Shown: positions 45,644-56,471, numbered from the stretch's first letter. The stretch is 64,000 bases of DNA from Sphingobium xanthum (GCF_019737615.1 NZ_JAHKKS010000003.1:410001-474000), one strand, 5' to 3'. Made by a program: numbers and translations. Notes: generated by a model not told the origin, from the sequence alone.

Positions 45644-47260
45644 ATGAGCGACGACACCGGCATCTTCATCGGCCTGGGTGGCGGGCAACCGCAAAATCTC
45701 GTGCTGCGCCGGGCCAATCGGCACGGGCTCATCGCCGGCGCGACGGGCACGGGCAAGACGGTGACCTTGCAGGGCATTGCCGAGAGCTTCTCCGCGCGCG
45801 GCGTCCCAGTGTTCATGGCGGACGTGAAGGGCGATCTCGCCGGCATTTCCATGGCCGGATCGCCGACCGCCAAGAACGCCGACAAGCTGACCGCCCGCGC
45901 GCAGGAAATCGGCCTCACCGATTATGCCTATGCCGACAATCCGGCGATGTTCTGGGATCTCTATGGCGAGCAGGGCCATCCGATCCGCACGACCATCTCG
46001 GAAATGGGGCCGCTGCTCCTGGCCCGCTTGATGGACCTCAACGAGGTGCAGGAAGGCGTGCTCACCATCGCCTTCCGCTTCGCGGACGAACAGGGCCTGC
46101 TGCTCCTCAATCTCGACGATCTCCAATCGATGCTGGCTTATTGCGCCGAGAATGCCGATGCGCTGACGACGAAGTACGGCAACGTCACCAAGGCGACCGT
46201 CGGCACGATCCAGCGCCAATTGCTCCAGCTCGACAGCCAGGGCGGTGGCCGGTTCTTCGGCGAGCCGGCGCTCGACATTCACGATTTCATCAAGGTGGAC
46301 GAGAAGGGCCGCGGCTATATCAACGTGCTGGCCGCCGACAAGCTGATGCAGAGTCCCAAGCTCTACGCGACCTTCCTGCTCTGGTTGCTCTCCGAACTGT
46401 TCCAGACGCTCCCGGAGATCGGCGATCCCGACAAGCCGGTGCTGGTCTTCTTCTTCGACGAGGCGCATCTGCTGTTCGACGACGCACCCAAGGCGCTGGT
46501 CGACAAGATCGAGCAGGTCGTGCGCCTCATCCGCTCGAAAGGCGTCGGCGTCTATTTCGTCACGCAGAACCCGATCGACATTCCCGAGGAAGTGGCAGGG
46601 CAACTCGGCAATCGCGTCCAGCATGCCCTGCGCGCCTTCACGCCGCGCGACCAGAAGGCGGTGAAGGCCGCGGCCGAGACGTTCCGCGCCAATCCCGACA
46701 TCGATGTCGAGACGGCCATCACCGAATTGAAAGTCGGCGAAGCGCTGGTGTCACTACTGCAGGAAGACGGCTCACCCTCGATCGTCCAGCGCACGCTGAT
46801 CGCGCCGCCGCGCTCCCGGCTCGGCCCGCTCGAGCCCAAGGAGCGCGCCATCATCAAGTCCATTTCGCCCTGCGACGGCAAATATGACGAGGAAATCGAT
46901 CGCGAATCGGCTGAGGAAATCCTCGCCGCGCGCGGCGAAGCCGCCGCTGCCGCCGCGACAGCCGCCAAGGCGCAGGTCGAAGCCGACAAGGCCGCCGCCG
47001 CGCAGGCCAAGGTCGAGGCCAAACAGCGCGAGGCGCAACTCAAGGAACAGGCCCGCGCCGATGCCGCCGCCGCGCGTGAGGCCGCCAAGCCCGGCGCGTT
47101 CGATCGTGCCGTCCAGTCCGCGACCCGCTCCGCCGCCTCCTCGGTCGGCCGTCAGGTCGCCAACGAGATCGGCCGCGCCGTCTTCGGCGGCACCAGCCGC
47201 AAGAGCGGCGGGATCGTCGGCAGCCTCGTGCGCGGGGTACTGGGGAGTTTGTTCAAATAG
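45644..47260 (+). CDS. HerA/FtsK-like ATPase, DUF853 family
   Basis: A 538-residue P-loop ATPase of the YjgR/DUF853 group. Walker A is [13 protein letters not shown] near 33-45, Walker B is [12 protein letters not shown] near 268. An Ala/Lys/Glu-rich helical stretch follows (about 425-490), then an amphipathic C-terminal tail ([17 protein letters not shown]). These proteins are hexameric DNA-type motors by fold, but their function is unknown. A GAAGGAGA-type ribosome site is a few bases upstream of the ATG. Confidence 0.92.
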   Translation: MSDDTGIFIGLGGGQPQNLVLRRANRHGLIAGATGTGKTVTLQGIAESFSARGVPVFMADVKGDLAGISMAGSPTAKNADKLTARAQEIGLTDYAYADNPAMFWDLYGEQGHPIRTTISEMGPLLLARLMDLNEVQEGVLTIAFRFADEQGLLLLNLDDLQSMLAYCAENADALTTKYGNVTKATVGTIQRQLLQLDSQGGGRFFGEPALDIHDFIKVDEKGRGYINVLAADKLMQSPKLYATFLLWLLSELFQTLPEIGDPDKPVLVFFFDEAHLLFDDAPKALVDKIEQVVRLIRSKGVGVYFVTQNPIDIPEEVAGQLGNRVQHALRAFTPRDQKAVKAAAETFRANPDIDVETAITELKVGEALVSLLQEDGSPSIVQRTLIAPPRSRLGPLEPKERAIIKSISPCDGKYDEEIDRESAEEILAARGEAAAAAATAAKAQVEADKAAAAQAKVEAKQREAQLKEQARADAAAAREAAKPGAFDRAVQSATRSAASSVGRQVANEIGRAVFGGTSRKSGGIVGSLVRGVLGSLFK

Positions 47261-47266
47261 CGTTCC

Positions 47267-47371
47267 TTAGCCCCTCCCTTTCAAGGGAGGGGTTGGGGGT
47301 GGGTGTCGCGAAGCGATCGGAGCGAGGCCCAAGCCCCACCCCAACCCCTCCCCTGAAGGGGAGGGGCTAGG
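47267..47371. repeat. CCCCTCCC/GGGTGTCGCG element, copy B
   Basis: Ends TTAGCCCCTCCC and GGGAGGGGCTA-type arms are inverted; an inner GGGTTGGGGGTGGGTGTCGCG-like block pairs with CCCCACCCCAACCCC. It is the simple form of the element also found at 45419-45575, without the nested cassette. It fills the space between two convergent genes and can act as a two-way terminator. Confidence 0.85.
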
Positions 47372-47378
47372 AGTAGAA

Positions 47379-47825
47379 TTACCCCCGTCCGCGATAGCCC
47401 TGCACACCCTGATCCGGCACCCACACGCCCTCGATCGGCGGCCCCGACTGCCAGAACACGTCGATGGGAATGCCGCCGCGCGGATACCAATAGCCGCCGA
47501 TGCGCAGCCAGAGCGGCTTCATCTCGTCGAACAGCCGCTGGCCGATGCCGACCGTGCAATCTTCATGAAACGCGCCATGATTGCGAAAGCTGCTCAGGAA
47601 CAACTTCAGCGCCTTGGATTCGACAATCGTCTCGCCGGGCACATAGTCGATCACCAGATGCGCGAAATCGGGCTGGCCGGTGATCGGGCAGAGCGAGGTG
47701 AATTCCGGCGCCGAGAAGCGGATCAGATAGGGCGAGCCGGGGCGGGGATTGGGCACATAATCGAGCACCGCTTCTTCCGGACTGGCGGGGAGCGTGCTGG
47801 ACTGGCCGAGATGCTTGAGTGTCAT
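47379..47825 (-). CDS. queF: NADPH-dependent 7-cyano-7-deazaguanine reductase
   Basis: Reduces preQ0 to preQ1 in queuosine synthesis. The 148-residue unimodular form has the catalytic Cys in [20 protein letters not shown], the [20 protein letters not shown] motif with the conserved Glu, and a C-terminal [13 protein letters not shown]. The ATG at 47825 starts [11 protein letters not shown]. Together with queG at 32 kb it shows the organism makes queuosine itself. Confidence 0.96.
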   Translation of the reverse strand: MTLKHLGQSSTLPASPEEAVLDYVPNPRPGSPYLIRFSAPEFTSLCPITGQPDFAHLVIDYVPGETIVESKALKLFLSSFRNHGAFHEDCTVGIGQRLFDEMKPLWLRIGGYWYPRGGIPIDVFWQSGPPIEGVWVPDQGVQGYRGRG

Positions 47826-47901
47826 GGCCGCGCCTTTAATATGAATCCGGGCCCGCGCGAACCCCCTTGCATGGGCCGTCGATTGGCGCGAGGGCTTGGC
47901 C

Positions 47902-48747
47902 ATGGACCAACTCGTTTCCACGCACTGGCTCGCCGAGGCGCTGGGCGCGCCCGATCTGCGCATTCTCGATGCCACGAGCTTCCTGCCCGGCACGCCGCGC
48001 GACCCGCAAGCGGAGTATCTCGCCGCGCATATTCCCGGCGCTTTGTTCCTCGATCTCTCCAATCTCAAGGACGATTCCGATCCGCGCCCCTCGATGGTGC
48101 CGACCAACGAGCAGTTCGCGGCGCGCATGGCGCAGCTCGGGGTCGGAAAGGACGATCGCATCATCGTCTATGACAATAGCCCGCTGACCAGCTCCGGCCG
48201 CGCCTGGTGGCTGCTGCGGCTGTTCGGCGCGACACAGATCGCGATTCTCGACGGCGGCATGCAGCGCTGGCTCGCCGAGCAACGGCCGACCGAGAGCGGC
48301 GAGGGACCCGCGCCCACACCGGCCAGCTTCGCCGCCCGCAAGGATGAAGCGCAGGTCCGCACAAAGGCCGACCTGATCGCCAATATCGAGAGTTGCGCCG
48401 CGCAAGTCGTCGATGCGCGCGGGGCGACGCGCTTCACCGGCGAGGATCCCGAGCCGCGCCCGGACATGGTCTCGGGCCATATCCCCGGTTCGCGCAACCT
48501 GCCGACCGGCAAGATGCTGGACGCCGATGGCCTCTGGAAGCGCGGCGAAGCGATGCGCGCGACCTTTGCGCAGGCTGGCGTCGATCTCGACCAGCCGCTC
48601 ATCATGACCTGCGGCAGCGGGGTCACCGCCTGCAATCTCCTGTTCGGCGCGGCGCTGATCGGCAAGCATGACGTCACCATCTATGACGGCAGCTGGTCGG
48701 AATGGGGCGCCGATCCGGACACGCCCAAGGCGACGGGTCCGGCATGA
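47902..48747 (+). CDS. sseA: 3-mercaptopyruvate / thiosulfate sulfurtransferase
   Basis: A 281-residue two-domain rhodanese. The C-terminal active loop CGSGVTAC carries the catalytic Cys237; the CG[S/T]G form is typical of mercaptopyruvate sulfurtransferases. The N-terminal domain has the linker and RRWL-type motifs ([26 protein letters not shown]). The ATG at 47902 is preferred over a TTG six bases upstream. The stop overlaps the next gene (ATGA), which acts on sulfur amino acids, so the pair fits a cysteine/homocysteine sulfur path. Confidence 0.94.
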   Translation: MDQLVSTHWLAEALGAPDLRILDATSFLPGTPRDPQAEYLAAHIPGALFLDLSNLKDDSDPRPSMVPTNEQFAARMAQLGVGKDDRIIVYDNSPLTSSGRAWWLLRLFGATQIAILDGGMQRWLAEQRPTESGEGPAPTPASFAARKDEAQVRTKADLIANIESCAAQVVDARGATRFTGEDPEPRPDMVSGHIPGSRNLPTGKMLDADGLWKRGEAMRATFAQAGVDLDQPLIMTCGSGVTACNLLFGAALIGKHDVTIYDGSWSEWGADPDTPKATGPA

Positions 48748-49970
48748 GCAAACAGGGAAGCGACGACGAGCGGCCGCTGAAGCCCGCGACGCGCCTCGTC
48801 CAGGCCGGGCGCCGCGCCGAATGGACCGGCATGCCGGGCGACGCCGGCACGATCGTCAATCCGCCGGTCTGGCGCGCCTCGACCATCCTCTACGAGGATG
48901 TCGCCCATCTGCGCGCCGGCAACATGCACACGCCGCACAAGCTCTATTATGGCCGCCGCGGCGCACCGACGAGCTGGGCGCTGGCCGAGGCGATCACGCA
49001 GATGGAGCCCGAAGCGGCGGGCACGATGCTCTTTCCCTCCGGCGTCGCCGCCATTGCGGGCGCCATGCTTGCCGTGCTCAAGCCCGGCGACGAGCTGCTG
49101 ATGGTCGACAGCGCCTATGGGCCGACCCGCACGCTCTGCGACGGGCTGCTGCGCGATTTCGGCGTGACCACGCGCTACTATGATCCTCTGATCGGCGCGG
49201 ACATCGCCGCGCTCTGCACGGACAAGACTCGCGCGATCTTTCTCGAAAGCCCGGGCAGCCTCACTTTCGAGGTGCAGGACGTGCCCGCCATCGTCGCGGT
49301 CGCGAAAGCGCGCGGGATCATCACTCTGCTCGACAATACCTGGGCCACGCCTCTGCTGCTGCCCGGCCTCGGTCTCGGCGTCGATGTCTCCATCGTCGCC
49401 TGCACCAAATATATCTGCGGCCATAGCGACGTCATGATGGGCGCGGTCAGCGCCAATGCGGCGCTCTGGACCCGCATCACCCGGCGCGGCCATATGCTCG
49501 GCCAGATGGTGAGCCCGGACGACGCCTGGCTCACTCTGCGCGGCCTGCGTACGCTCGCGATCCGCCTCAAGGAGCAGGGCGCCAATGCGCTGACCGTCGC
49601 CCGCTGGCTGGAAACGCGCCCGGAGGTGACCGCCGTGCTGCATCCCGCCTTGCCCTCCTGCCCCGGGCACGACGCCTTTGTCCGCGACTTCAGGGGGGCG
49701 ACCGGCCTCTTCTCCTTCGAGCTGGCAGGCGGCGGCGAGGCGGAGCGCGCGGTCTTCATCGATGCACTCGCGCTCTTCGGCATCGGCTATAGCTGGGGCG
49801 GCTACGAGAGCCTCGCCCTGCCGGTCGATCCTGCGGACCTGCGCTCCGCGACGCGCTGGTCCGGACGCGGCCCGCTGGTGCGCGTCAATATCGGCCTTGA
49901 GGACCCCGAGGATCTGATCGCCGACCTCGATCGGGCCTTCGCAATCTGGCAAAAAAGCCGCACGACGTGA
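48744..49970 (+). CDS. metC: Cystathionine beta-lyase (PLP-dependent)
   Basis: A 408-residue Cys/Met-metabolism PLP enzyme. The PLP lysine is Lys222 in VACTKYICGHSDVMMG; other signatures are YYGRRGAPTSWALAEAI and LLDNTWATPLLLPGLGLGVD. The short family form and SDVMMG fit MetC rather than MetB, though either lyase is possible. The ATG at 48744 overlaps the sseA stop, so sulfurtransferase and lyase are made together. Confidence 0.92.
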   Translation: MSKQGSDDERPLKPATRLVQAGRRAEWTGMPGDAGTIVNPPVWRASTILYEDVAHLRAGNMHTPHKLYYGRRGAPTSWALAEAITQMEPEAAGTMLFPSGVAAIAGAMLAVLKPGDELLMVDSAYGPTRTLCDGLLRDFGVTTRYYDPLIGADIAALCTDKTRAIFLESPGSLTFEVQDVPAIVAVAKARGIITLLDNTWATPLLLPGLGLGVDVSIVACTKYICGHSDVMMGAVSANAALWTRITRRGHMLGQMVSPDDAWLTLRGLRTLAIRLKEQGANALTVARWLETRPEVTAVLHPALPSCPGHDAFVRDFRGATGLFSFELAGGGEAERAVFIDALALFGIGYSWGGYESLALPVDPADLRSATRWSGRGPLVRVNIGLEDPEDLIADLDRAFAIWQKSRTT

Positions 49971-50309
49971 AACCTGTCCCATTTTGATCGACGGCGCGAC
50001 GCGGGATCGATCAATGCTGCACCGCGTCCCACTTTGGCGGTTTCCTGCGGCTTTCAAGCCCAATGGAGCAGCTTTCCCTAGCGGAACATCGTTTCCCCCT
50101 GCGTTGCAAAGCTGCAACAGGATTGCGCGTCGCAACAGACACCGAACAATTTTCTCTTGTGCGGCGCACCATGCACGGGCAGTTTGTTGTTGGTTTGACG
50201 GACAGGTAGCGCGGCCGCCCAGAGCGGAAAAATGACGCAATCGCCGCAACCGCAGGATGGGACGATCGAAGGTTTTTTGTCCGATTTGTCTCGATAAGGG
50301 GAATTCCCA
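49971..50309 (+). promoter_or_regulatory. Long leader region of the TorF-like gene with a GTTGCA palindrome
   Basis: No gene is supported in these 339 bp. It contains GTTGCA (50103-50108) and TGCAAC (50113-50118) as a perfect inverted repeat with a 4-base centre, an operator-like signal about 190 bp before the start codon. The region is less GC-rich near 50120-50200 (TTTTCTCTTG, TTTGTTGTTGG), as expected for a promoter, and ends with a GGGGAA site before the ATG at 50310. Confidence 0.4.
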
Positions 50310-51026
50310 ATGCGCAAGTCCATTCTCGGTCTCTCGGCCGTCGCTCTTTTTGCGTCCATGTCGACGCCCGCCCTCGCACAGGAGGAAGAGGCCGCCGAGC
50401 CCATCACCATCACCGGCTCCGCCGCGCTCGTTTCCGACTACCGCTTCCGTGGCTTCTCGCAGTCCAGCCAGAATGTCGCCGTGCAGGCGGGTATCACCGC
50501 AACCCATGAGAGCGGCTTCTATGTCGGCACCTGGGGCTCGAGCATCAGCTTTGCCGGCAGCTCGGAAGTCGATATCTTCGGCGGCTGGTCCGGCGCGGTT
50601 GCCGAGGGCATGACCGTCGATGTCGGCCTGCTTTATTATCTCTATCCCAAGCATGGCGGTGGCGACACCGACTTCTTCGAGCCCTATATCAACCTGATCG
50701 GTACGGTCGGTCCGGCGACGATCAAGGTCGGCGCCAACTACGCATGGTCGCAGAGCGCGCTCGGCGACAATGACGCCATCTACCTGCATGCCGAGCCTTC
50801 GATCGCGATTCCCGGCACGCCGTTCGGCCTCAACGGTCACCTCGGCTATGCCAGCAGCGACGCCTTCCCGGGCGGCTTCGACGGCGAGGTCTGGGACTGG
50901 TCGCTCGGCGCAACCGCGACCTGGAAGAACCTGACCTTCGGCGTGTCCTATGTCGACACCGACGAGCCGGGCCAGATCCGCGGTTCGGACGCTGCGGTCG
51001 TCTTCTCGCTCACGGCGGCTTTCTAA
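50310..51026 (+). CDS. TorF-family putative outer-membrane porin
   Basis: A 238-residue protein with a Sec signal (MRKSILGLSAVALFASMSTPALA) and an amphipathic beta-strand pattern to a terminal Phe (AAVVFSLTAAF), as outer-membrane barrels have. The opening LVSDYRFRGFSQSSQNVAVQ matches the TorF/CHP02001 family. The substrate is unknown. In sphingomonads I know such genes near nitrogen regulators, but none is here. A hairpin terminator follows. Confidence 0.9.
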   Translation: MRKSILGLSAVALFASMSTPALAQEEEAAEPITITGSAALVSDYRFRGFSQSSQNVAVQAGITATHESGFYVGTWGSSISFAGSSEVDIFGGWSGAVAEGMTVDVGLLYYLYPKHGGGDTDFFEPYINLIGTVGPATIKVGANYAWSQSALGDNDAIYLHAEPSIAIPGTPFGLNGHLGYASSDAFPGGFDGEVWDWSLGATATWKNLTFGVSYVDTDEPGQIRGSDAAVVFSLTAAF

Positions 51027-51073
51027 AACCACCGGACAAGACACCGCCCTTGTGGGAAAGGGCAGGTTGTCTG

Positions 51074-51106
51074 AAGGGGTTGCGGCACATGCCGCGGCCC
51101 CTTTTC
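51074..51106 (+). terminator. Terminator after the TorF-like gene
   Basis: AAGGGG / CCCCTT outer stem with an inner GCGGC (51082-51086) / GCCGC (51091-51095) stem and a 4-base loop, followed by TTTTCTT. Suited to end the TorF-like transcript; the convergent isomerase gene stops 11 bp later. Confidence 0.8.
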
Positions 51107-51116
51107 TTGTGCGGGA

Positions 51117-51902
51117 TTATTGAGCCAGCGCCCGCCGCGCTGTGATGATCTTCACTTGCGGCTCGAGCATCTGGCCCTTCATCACACCTTCGCCTTTGGT
51201 CGGACTGCGCGGCGCATCGGCGATCTGGCGGACCACCTCCATGCCCTGCACGACGCGCCCGAAAGCCGCAAAACCCGGCTCGGTGGCCGTGGCGTCGAAG
51301 CCCTTCATTTCACCGACGATGATGAAGAAATCACCTGTCGCCGTGCCGGGCGCCGCCTGCGCCATGGAGATCGCGCCATTGGTGTGGCTGAGGCCGGTCT
51401 TGCTGGTCGGCTCGTGCGGCACGGGCTTCAGGATTCGCTTGGGATCGTTCTGCGTGCCGCCCTGGATGAAGCCGCCGGGCATCCCGTTGTCCCATTTGAA
51501 AGAGCGGTAGAAGGCCGTGCCATCGAGCCGCTTCTGATCGACATAGGCAAGGAAATTTGCGGAGGTGACCGGCGCGCGCTCCTCCTCGATCGCAAGGGTG
51601 AACGGCCCGAGGCTGGTAGTGACGACCACCATCACGGTGCGATAGGCCGGATCGGGCGGCGCCGGCGGGGCAGCGGCAGCTGCCGCTTCGGCCTTGCGCT
51701 GCGCTTCGAGATCGGCGGCGGCCCTGGCGGCGCGCGCCTCCTCGTCGGCCTTGGCCTGCTTGGCAAGCTCGGCCTCGATCCTTGCCTGTATTTCCGCCTC
51801 GGACGGCGCAGCCTGGCTGGGCGCCACAAACAGCAGCGGCGCTGCCAGCAGAGCGAGGGGCAAGGCGAAGCGGCTTGGGGACCAGATCGACATGGCACAC
51901 AT
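51117..51902 (-). CDS. Exported cyclophilin-type peptidyl-prolyl isomerase
   Basis: A 261-residue protein with a signal peptide (PLALLAAPLLFVAPSQA), an Ala/Glu/Lys-rich helical stretch (about 30-75) and a cyclophilin domain: GPFTLAIEEERAPVTSANFL, GTAFYRSFKWDNGMPGGFIQ, GAISMAQAAPGTATGDFFI. It would help fold envelope proteins. An alternative ATG lies three codons in (51893). It is convergent with the TorF-like gene and divergent from crtZ, with 41 bp between starts. Confidence 0.9.
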   Translation of the reverse strand: MCAMSIWSPSRFALPLALLAAPLLFVAPSQAAPSEAEIQARIEAELAKQAKADEEARAARAAADLEAQRKAEAAAAAAPPAPPDPAYRTVMVVVTTSLGPFTLAIEEERAPVTSANFLAYVDQKRLDGTAFYRSFKWDNGMPGGFIQGGTQNDPKRILKPVPHEPTSKTGLSHTNGAISMAQAAPGTATGDFFIIVGEMKGFDATATEPGFAAFGRVVQGMEVVRQIADAPRSPTKGEGVMKGQMLEPQVKIITARRALAQ

Positions 51903-51943
51903 GCTAGCGCCGTCCGCCCGGCATGCCTATAGCCGGACTCGCC

Positions 51944-52447
51944 ATGTCCCCGTTCGGCCTTTTCGTCCTGTTCCTGCTGACCGTCGCACTGATGGAAGGC
52001 TTCGCTTATGTCATGCACCGCTGGGTGATGCATGGGCCCGGCTGGTTCCTCCATGCGAGCCATCACCGGCCGCGCACGGGCTTGTGGGAATGGAACGACC
52101 TCTATTTCGTGATCTTCGCCGCGCCATCCATCCTGCTGCTGCTCGGCGGCGTGCAGCTCGGCTGGGGCGACTGGGCGACGGCGGTCGGCGCGGGCATCGC
52201 GGCCTATGGCGCCATCTATCTCGGCTTCCACGACATCATCGTCCACAAGCGGGTCGATCACCGCTACGTGCCGCGCTCGGCCTATATGAAGCGCATCGTG
52301 CAGGCGCACCGGCTGCATCATGTGGTGGAAACGCGGGAAGGCAATGTCAGCTTCGGCTTCCTCGTCGCGCCGGCGCCGGAGGTGCTCAAGCGCCAGCTCG
52401 CCGAGATGGAGCATGGCCGCATCCGCGATGCGCGCGGGCCGCGCTAG
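51944..52447 (+). CDS. crtZ: Beta-carotene hydroxylase
   Basis: A di-iron membrane hydroxylase that adds 3-hydroxyl groups to beta-carotene to form zeaxanthin. The 167-residue protein has the histidine motifs HRWVMHG, HASHHRPR, HDIIVHKR and HRLHHVVE and about four membrane segments. Comparing the N-terminus with classical CrtZ places the start at the ATG at 51944 rather than 51923. Other carotenoid genes are not in this window. Supports a pigmented sphingomonad. Confidence 0.93.
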   Translation: MSPFGLFVLFLLTVALMEGFAYVMHRWVMHGPGWFLHASHHRPRTGLWEWNDLYFVIFAAPSILLLLGGVQLGWGDWATAVGAGIAAYGAIYLGFHDIIVHKRVDHRYVPRSAYMKRIVQAHRLHHVVETREGNVSFGFLVAPAPEVLKRQLAEMEHGRIRDARGPR

Positions 52448-52513
52448 ACCGTTGCCCCATAACCTTGGCTTGCATCGAAATTCCGCGCCAGAGGGGCGCG
52501 TCTCACCCGCACA

Positions 52514-52542
52514 CGTCATGCTGAGCTGGTTTCAGCATGACG
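52514..52542. repeat. Short palindromic repeat CGTCATGCTGA
   Basis: CGTCATGCTGA (52514-52524) and TCAGCATGACG (52532-52542) are perfect 11-bp arms with a 7-base loop, 66 bp after crtZ. No T-run follows. A second hairpin, CGGCGCG/CGCGCCG, lies at 52613-52630. Between 52448 and 52836 I find no gene I can support; the part from 52630 to 52740 is unusually AT-rich. Confidence 0.8.
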
Positions 52543-52836
52543 ACGATTTTGAAATGGAGCGTTGTTCAAACGCCCTGTCCTACAGACCGCCCGAAATGCC
52601 ATGACAATTGCACGGCGCGCACCCGCGCCGTTGATCTTTGATCTCGTAAAGTTCTTTTAAAACAGCAGCTTGCTACCAGCATGCGGCTAGCTTTCACATG
52701 TTACCATGCGCGATATGAGGGAAGTTAGCGAAAATAAGGTCCGAAAACCACAGAAATGCGTCGTTTCTTCGGCCACCACCTCGCCCGGAAACGGCAGGAA
52801 GATGTCACGGTTACGCTCTTGAAGGTCGAAACCGCG

Positions 52837-54531
52837 TCAGACCGTCGCGTCCACGGCAAGATAGGCGTCGCGAATCGCGCGCTTGTCGATCTTCTCCGAG
52901 CCGAGTCGCGGCAATGGCGTCGATTGGAACAGGATCTGGCTCGGCCGCTTGTAAGAAGCCAGACGACCGGCCAGGGCCTCCCCGATCCGCGCTTCATCGA
53001 GTCCGCTGTCGGCATCGGCGCGGATGACGGCGATCGGCACTTCGCCGAAGCGCACATCCGGCACGCCGAACACGGCGCATTCGATCACCTGCGGAATGGC
53101 GTAGAGCGCGGCTTCCACTTCCGGGCTGGCAACATTCTCCCCGCCCCGAATGATGATGTCCTTCTTGCGGCCGACGATGGTCAGATAGCCATCCTCGTCG
53201 AGAAAGCCGATGTCACCGGTCAACACATGCCCGGCGGGGGAGAAAAGCGTTTCGTTGTCCGCCGGCCGGTTCCAGTAGCCGCTGATGTTGCTGATCGAGC
53301 GCACGCCGATCTCGCCCTCCTGACCTGCCTCCAGCGGCACGCCATCCTCATCGATGATCGCCAGTTCGACCAGCGGCGGTGTCGGCCGGCCAGGACTGCC
53401 GGGATAGGCATAGACCGCGTCGCGCATGATGCCCGTGCCCACCGCATTGGTCTCGGTGAGGCCGAAGCCGAAGGATTGCCAGGTGCCGGGCAGGCCGGCG
53501 CGCAGCCGCTCGACCTGCTCGGCAGGGCGCGGTGCGCCACCGGCGGCAAGGTCGCTGAGCGAGGAGAGGTCGAACTCGCCGCGCTGGGGATGGGTGGCGA
53601 GTTCCATGCCCATCAGCGGCACGCCGGTCACATAAGTGATTCGCTCCTGCTCGATCAGCCGCAGCGCATCGAGCGCATCCCAGCGGCGCATGACCACCAT
53701 CTTCCGGCCGATCACGAAGCTCTGCAGCATCACCACGACTTCGCCCGTGACGTGGAACAAAGGCAGATTGAGCAAGGTCGCGGGCGGCGGCGGCTCGGGC
53801 GCACCCTGCCGCTGGGCCAGCGCCGACACAGCCGAGGCGGCGCTGGCGAAATGCAGAGCGGCCTGCACCTTGGCGCGATGATCGGAGAGCGCACCCTTGG
53901 ACTGACCGGTCGAGCCGGAGGTAAACAGCAAGGTCGCGGGCGCATCGGGGCCGGGCGAGACCAGCGGCAGGGCGTCCGGATCGCCGAGCAGTGGCGCCAG
54001 ACAGGCATCGATCGGCAGATCGAGATCGAGCAGCACCAGCCGCGCCTGCATGTCGGAATGGGTGCGCAATGCATCGTGGCGGAAACGATCCGCCAGGACG
54101 AGCGCGCAATCCACGTCGCTTATGGCCTGCGCCATTTCCTGTCCGGTCCAGAAGCTGTTGACAAGCGTAGCCACGCCGCCGGCCATGACGATACCCATAT
54201 AGGCCACGACCCAGCCCGCCCCGTTGCGCGCGGCGAGGCCGACATGATCGCCGGCCTTCACGCCATGGGTCAGGGTCAGCCCCGCCGCCATGCGCCGGGC
54301 AAGGACATGCGCTTGGGCGAACGTCAGCCGATCGGCCCCGTCGACCAGGCATTCGCGGTCCGCGTAGAGCGCGCAGCAGGCCTCGAACAGCGCGGGCAGA
54401 TCGGCCGGCGCGGAATCGAACCCCGGCCAGCGCGCGCCGTGCGCTTCGATCGTGCCGACATGCAGCAGGCCCGGGGCGCTCGTGATCCCCAGACGAACGG
54501 CATCGACAGCTTCGTCAAAGGGATGTGCCAC
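52837..54531 (-). CDS. Acyl-CoA synthetase / AMP-dependent ligase
   Basis: A 564-residue ANL-superfamily enzyme that activates an acid to its CoA ester through an acyl-AMP. The P-loop-like A3 motif is [15 protein letters not shown] near 193, with [13 protein letters not shown] and the later [19 protein letters not shown] hinge region, IIIRGGENV, and the C-terminal catalytic Lys region in [11 protein letters not shown]. The substrate (fatty or aromatic acid) is unknown. It is divergent from lgt, 79 bp apart. Confidence 0.93.
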   Translation of the reverse strand: MAHPFDEAVDAVRLGITSAPGLLHVGTIEAHGARWPGFDSAPADLPALFEACCALYADRECLVDGADRLTFAQAHVLARRMAAGLTLTHGVKAGDHVGLAARNGAGWVVAYMGIVMAGGVATLVNSFWTGQEMAQAISDVDCALVLADRFRHDALRTHSDMQARLVLLDLDLPIDACLAPLLGDPDALPLVSPGPDAPATLLFTSGSTGQSKGALSDHRAKVQAALHFASAASAVSALAQRQGAPEPPPPATLLNLPLFHVTGEVVVMLQSFVIGRKMVVMRRWDALDALRLIEQERITYVTGVPLMGMELATHPQRGEFDLSSLSDLAAGGAPRPAEQVERLRAGLPGTWQSFGFGLTETNAVGTGIMRDAVYAYPGSPGRPTPPLVELAIIDEDGVPLEAGQEGEIGVRSISNISGYWNRPADNETLFSPAGHVLTGDIGFLDEDGYLTIVGRKKDIIIRGGENVASPEVEAALYAIPQVIECAVFGVPDVRFGEVPIAVIRADADSGLDEARIGEALAGRLASYKRPSQILFQSTPLPRLGSEKIDKRAIRDAYLAVDATV

Positions 54532-54610
54532 AATTCTCTCCGCCCTTGGTCTCGCTTGCGACTTGCACTATGCAGCGCAAAACCGCCGGGGAAAAGACTT
54601 GATACTCAGC

Positions 54611-55471
54611 ATGCTTGCGGCCGCGACTGCCCAGCCCATCCAGTTCGACAGCCTCGGCCTGGACCCCGTTGCCCTCGATCTCGGTTTCTTCTCGATCAAA
54701 TGGTACAGCCTCGCCTATCTGGCCGGGATCCTCATCGGCTACTGGTATCTGACCGTGCTGACCCGTCAGCCCGGCGCCCCGATGGCGCGGCGCCACGCTG
54801 ATGACTTCATCTTCCATGCGACGCTCGGCATCATCGTCGGCGGACGGCTCGGTTACATCATCTTCTACCAGCCGGACATCTTCCTGCGCCCGCTCGACAT
54901 CTTGAAGCTGTGGGAAGGCGGCATGTCGCTGCATGGCGGGACGATCGGTGTCATTTTCGCCATCTGGCTGATGACCCGGCGCGAAAAGCTCAGCTTTCTG
55001 CGCGTCTGCGACTATGTCGCCTGCGTCGTTCCCTTCGGCCTGTTCTTCGGCCGCCTCGCCAATTTCGTGAACGGCGAGCTCTGGGGCAAGGCGACCGACG
55101 TGCCCTGGGCCATCATCTTCCCTAACGCCCCCGGCGACCTGCCGCGCCATCCGAGCCAGCTCTACGAGGCGATTCTCGAAGGGCCGGTCATGTTCGCGAT
55201 CCTGGCGTTCTTCTTCTGGAAGACCAATGCGCGCTACGAGCCGGGCAAGCTCTTCGGCATTGCGGCGCTCAGCTACGGCGCGGCACGCTTCTATGTCGAA
55301 TTCTACCGCGAGGCGGACGCCCAGCTCATGGAGTTCGCGCAGCGCACCGGCCTGCATATGGGCCAGTGGCTGACCATTCCGCTGCTGGTGCTCGGCCTCT
55401 ATCTCGTCATCACCGCTAAGGGACGCCGCACCCGCGTCGAGCCGATTGCCGGAACGGAAAGTGTCTCCTGA
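54611..55471 (+). CDS. lgt: Prolipoprotein diacylglyceryl transferase
   Basis: Attaches diacylglycerol from phosphatidylglycerol to the lipobox Cys of prolipoproteins in the inner membrane. The 286-residue protein has seven expected helices, the HGGTIGV motif and the signature [13 protein letters not shown], plus [10 protein letters not shown]. The ATG at 54611 is preferred; the frame continues back into the divergent gene. MidA-like overlaps its 3' end. The several lipoproteins in this window depend on it. Confidence 0.95.
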   Translation: MLAAATAQPIQFDSLGLDPVALDLGFFSIKWYSLAYLAGILIGYWYLTVLTRQPGAPMARRHADDFIFHATLGIIVGGRLGYIIFYQPDIFLRPLDILKLWEGGMSLHGGTIGVIFAIWLMTRREKLSFLRVCDYVACVVPFGLFFGRLANFVNGELWGKATDVPWAIIFPNAPGDLPRHPSQLYEAILEGPVMFAILAFFFWKTNARYEPGKLFGIAALSYGAARFYVEFYREADAQLMEFAQRTGLHMGQWLTIPLLVLGLYLVITAKGRRTRVEPIAGTESVS

Positions 55472-56471
55472 GCCGCGAGGCAGCGACGAACTTCAATCGC
55501 TGCACGACTATATGGCGGCCGCCAACGCCGCTTATTACGCCTCGCGCGATCCGCTCGGCGCGGCCGGCGATTTCATCACCGCGCCCGAGATTAGCCAGAT
55601 GTTCGGCGAGCTCATCGGGTTGTGGATCGCCGATCTCGCCTTGCGCGCCGACGCTCCCGACTTCGCTTATGTCGAACTCGGCCCGGGCCGCGGGACGCTC
55701 GCTGCCGACGCCCTGCGCGCCATGGCGCAAGCGCGGATCGCGCCGCCCATCCATTTCGTCGAGACCAGCCCGGTCCTGCGCGAGAAACAGCGTGAAGCCG
55801 TGCCACAGGCGCACTGGCACGACACAATCGACAACCTGCCCGACGATCGCCCGCTGATCATCGTCGCCAACGAGTTTTTCGACGCCCTCCCCATCCGCCA
55901 ATATGAGCGCACCGGCCGGGGCTGGCGCGAGCGGATGGTGGGTCGGGCGTGCTTCGCGTTGGGTGACGCCGAATGCGCCAACGAGATCCCCGCGCAGCTT
56001 GCTGATGCCCCCTTCGGTTCGATCGTGGAGCGCTGCCCCGTCGGCGACGCGATCATGGCAGAATTGGCTGAGCGGCTAGCCCGGCAAGGCGGCGCATTTC
56101 TGGTCGTAGATTATGGCTATGAGGGCCCGGCAACCGGCGATACGCTGCAGGCCATGACTGCTCATGGCTATGCCGATCCGCTCCAAGCGCCGGGCACGCG
56201 GGATCTCACCGCCCATGTCGATTTCGCCATGCTCGCAGCCACAGGCCGGGCACGAGGCCTTCGCCCCAGCCCGTGCGTGACGCAAGGCGCATTCCTGACT
56301 GCCCTCGGCATCGACGCGCGCGTCGCGTCGCTGGCGCGGTCCAATCCAGCCCGGATGGAAGACCTTCGGACAGACCGGGACCGGCTCGTCATGCCGGAGC
56401 AGATGGGTCGCCTGTTCAAGGTGCTGGCTCTGCGCCATGCTGTCTGGCCCGAGCCGGCAGGTTTCGCATGA
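55461..56471 (+). CDS. SAM-dependent methyltransferase, MidA/NDUFAF7 family
   Basis: A 336-residue protein of COG1565. The SAM-binding segment is [20 protein letters not shown] near 72-90, followed by [12 protein letters not shown] and [17 protein letters not shown]. The mitochondrial homologue methylates an Arg of complex I subunit NDUFS2 for assembly; the bacterial role may be similar but is unproven. The start is probably the GTG at 55461, inside the end of lgt; a TTG at 55446 is possible. It overlaps pgeF by ATGA. Confidence 0.88.
   Translation: MSPEPRGSDELQSLHDYMAAANAAYYASRDPLGAAGDFITAPEISQMFGELIGLWIADLALRADAPDFAYVELGPGRGTLAADALRAMAQARIAPPIHFVETSPVLREKQREAVPQAHWHDTIDNLPDDRPLIIVANEFFDALPIRQYERTGRGWRERMVGRACFALGDAECANEIPAQLADAPFGSIVERCPVGDAIMAELAERLARQGGAFLVVDYGYEGPATGDTLQAMTAHGYADPLQAPGTRDLTAHVDFAMLAATGRARGLRPSPCVTQGAFLTALGIDARVASLARSNPARMEDLRTDRDRLVMPEQMGRLFKVLALRHAVWPEPAGFA

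Noticed and set aside
50029..50050. Sigma-54 promoter before the TorF-like gene (TGGC..TGC)
   Set aside because: GG-to-GC spacing is one base too short and no enhancer-type site pair is present.
52706..52819. 37-codon frame (MRDMREVSENKV...) upstream of the acyl-CoA ligase end
   Set aside because: Short, no ribosome site, and composition not convincing; no way to separate from chance.
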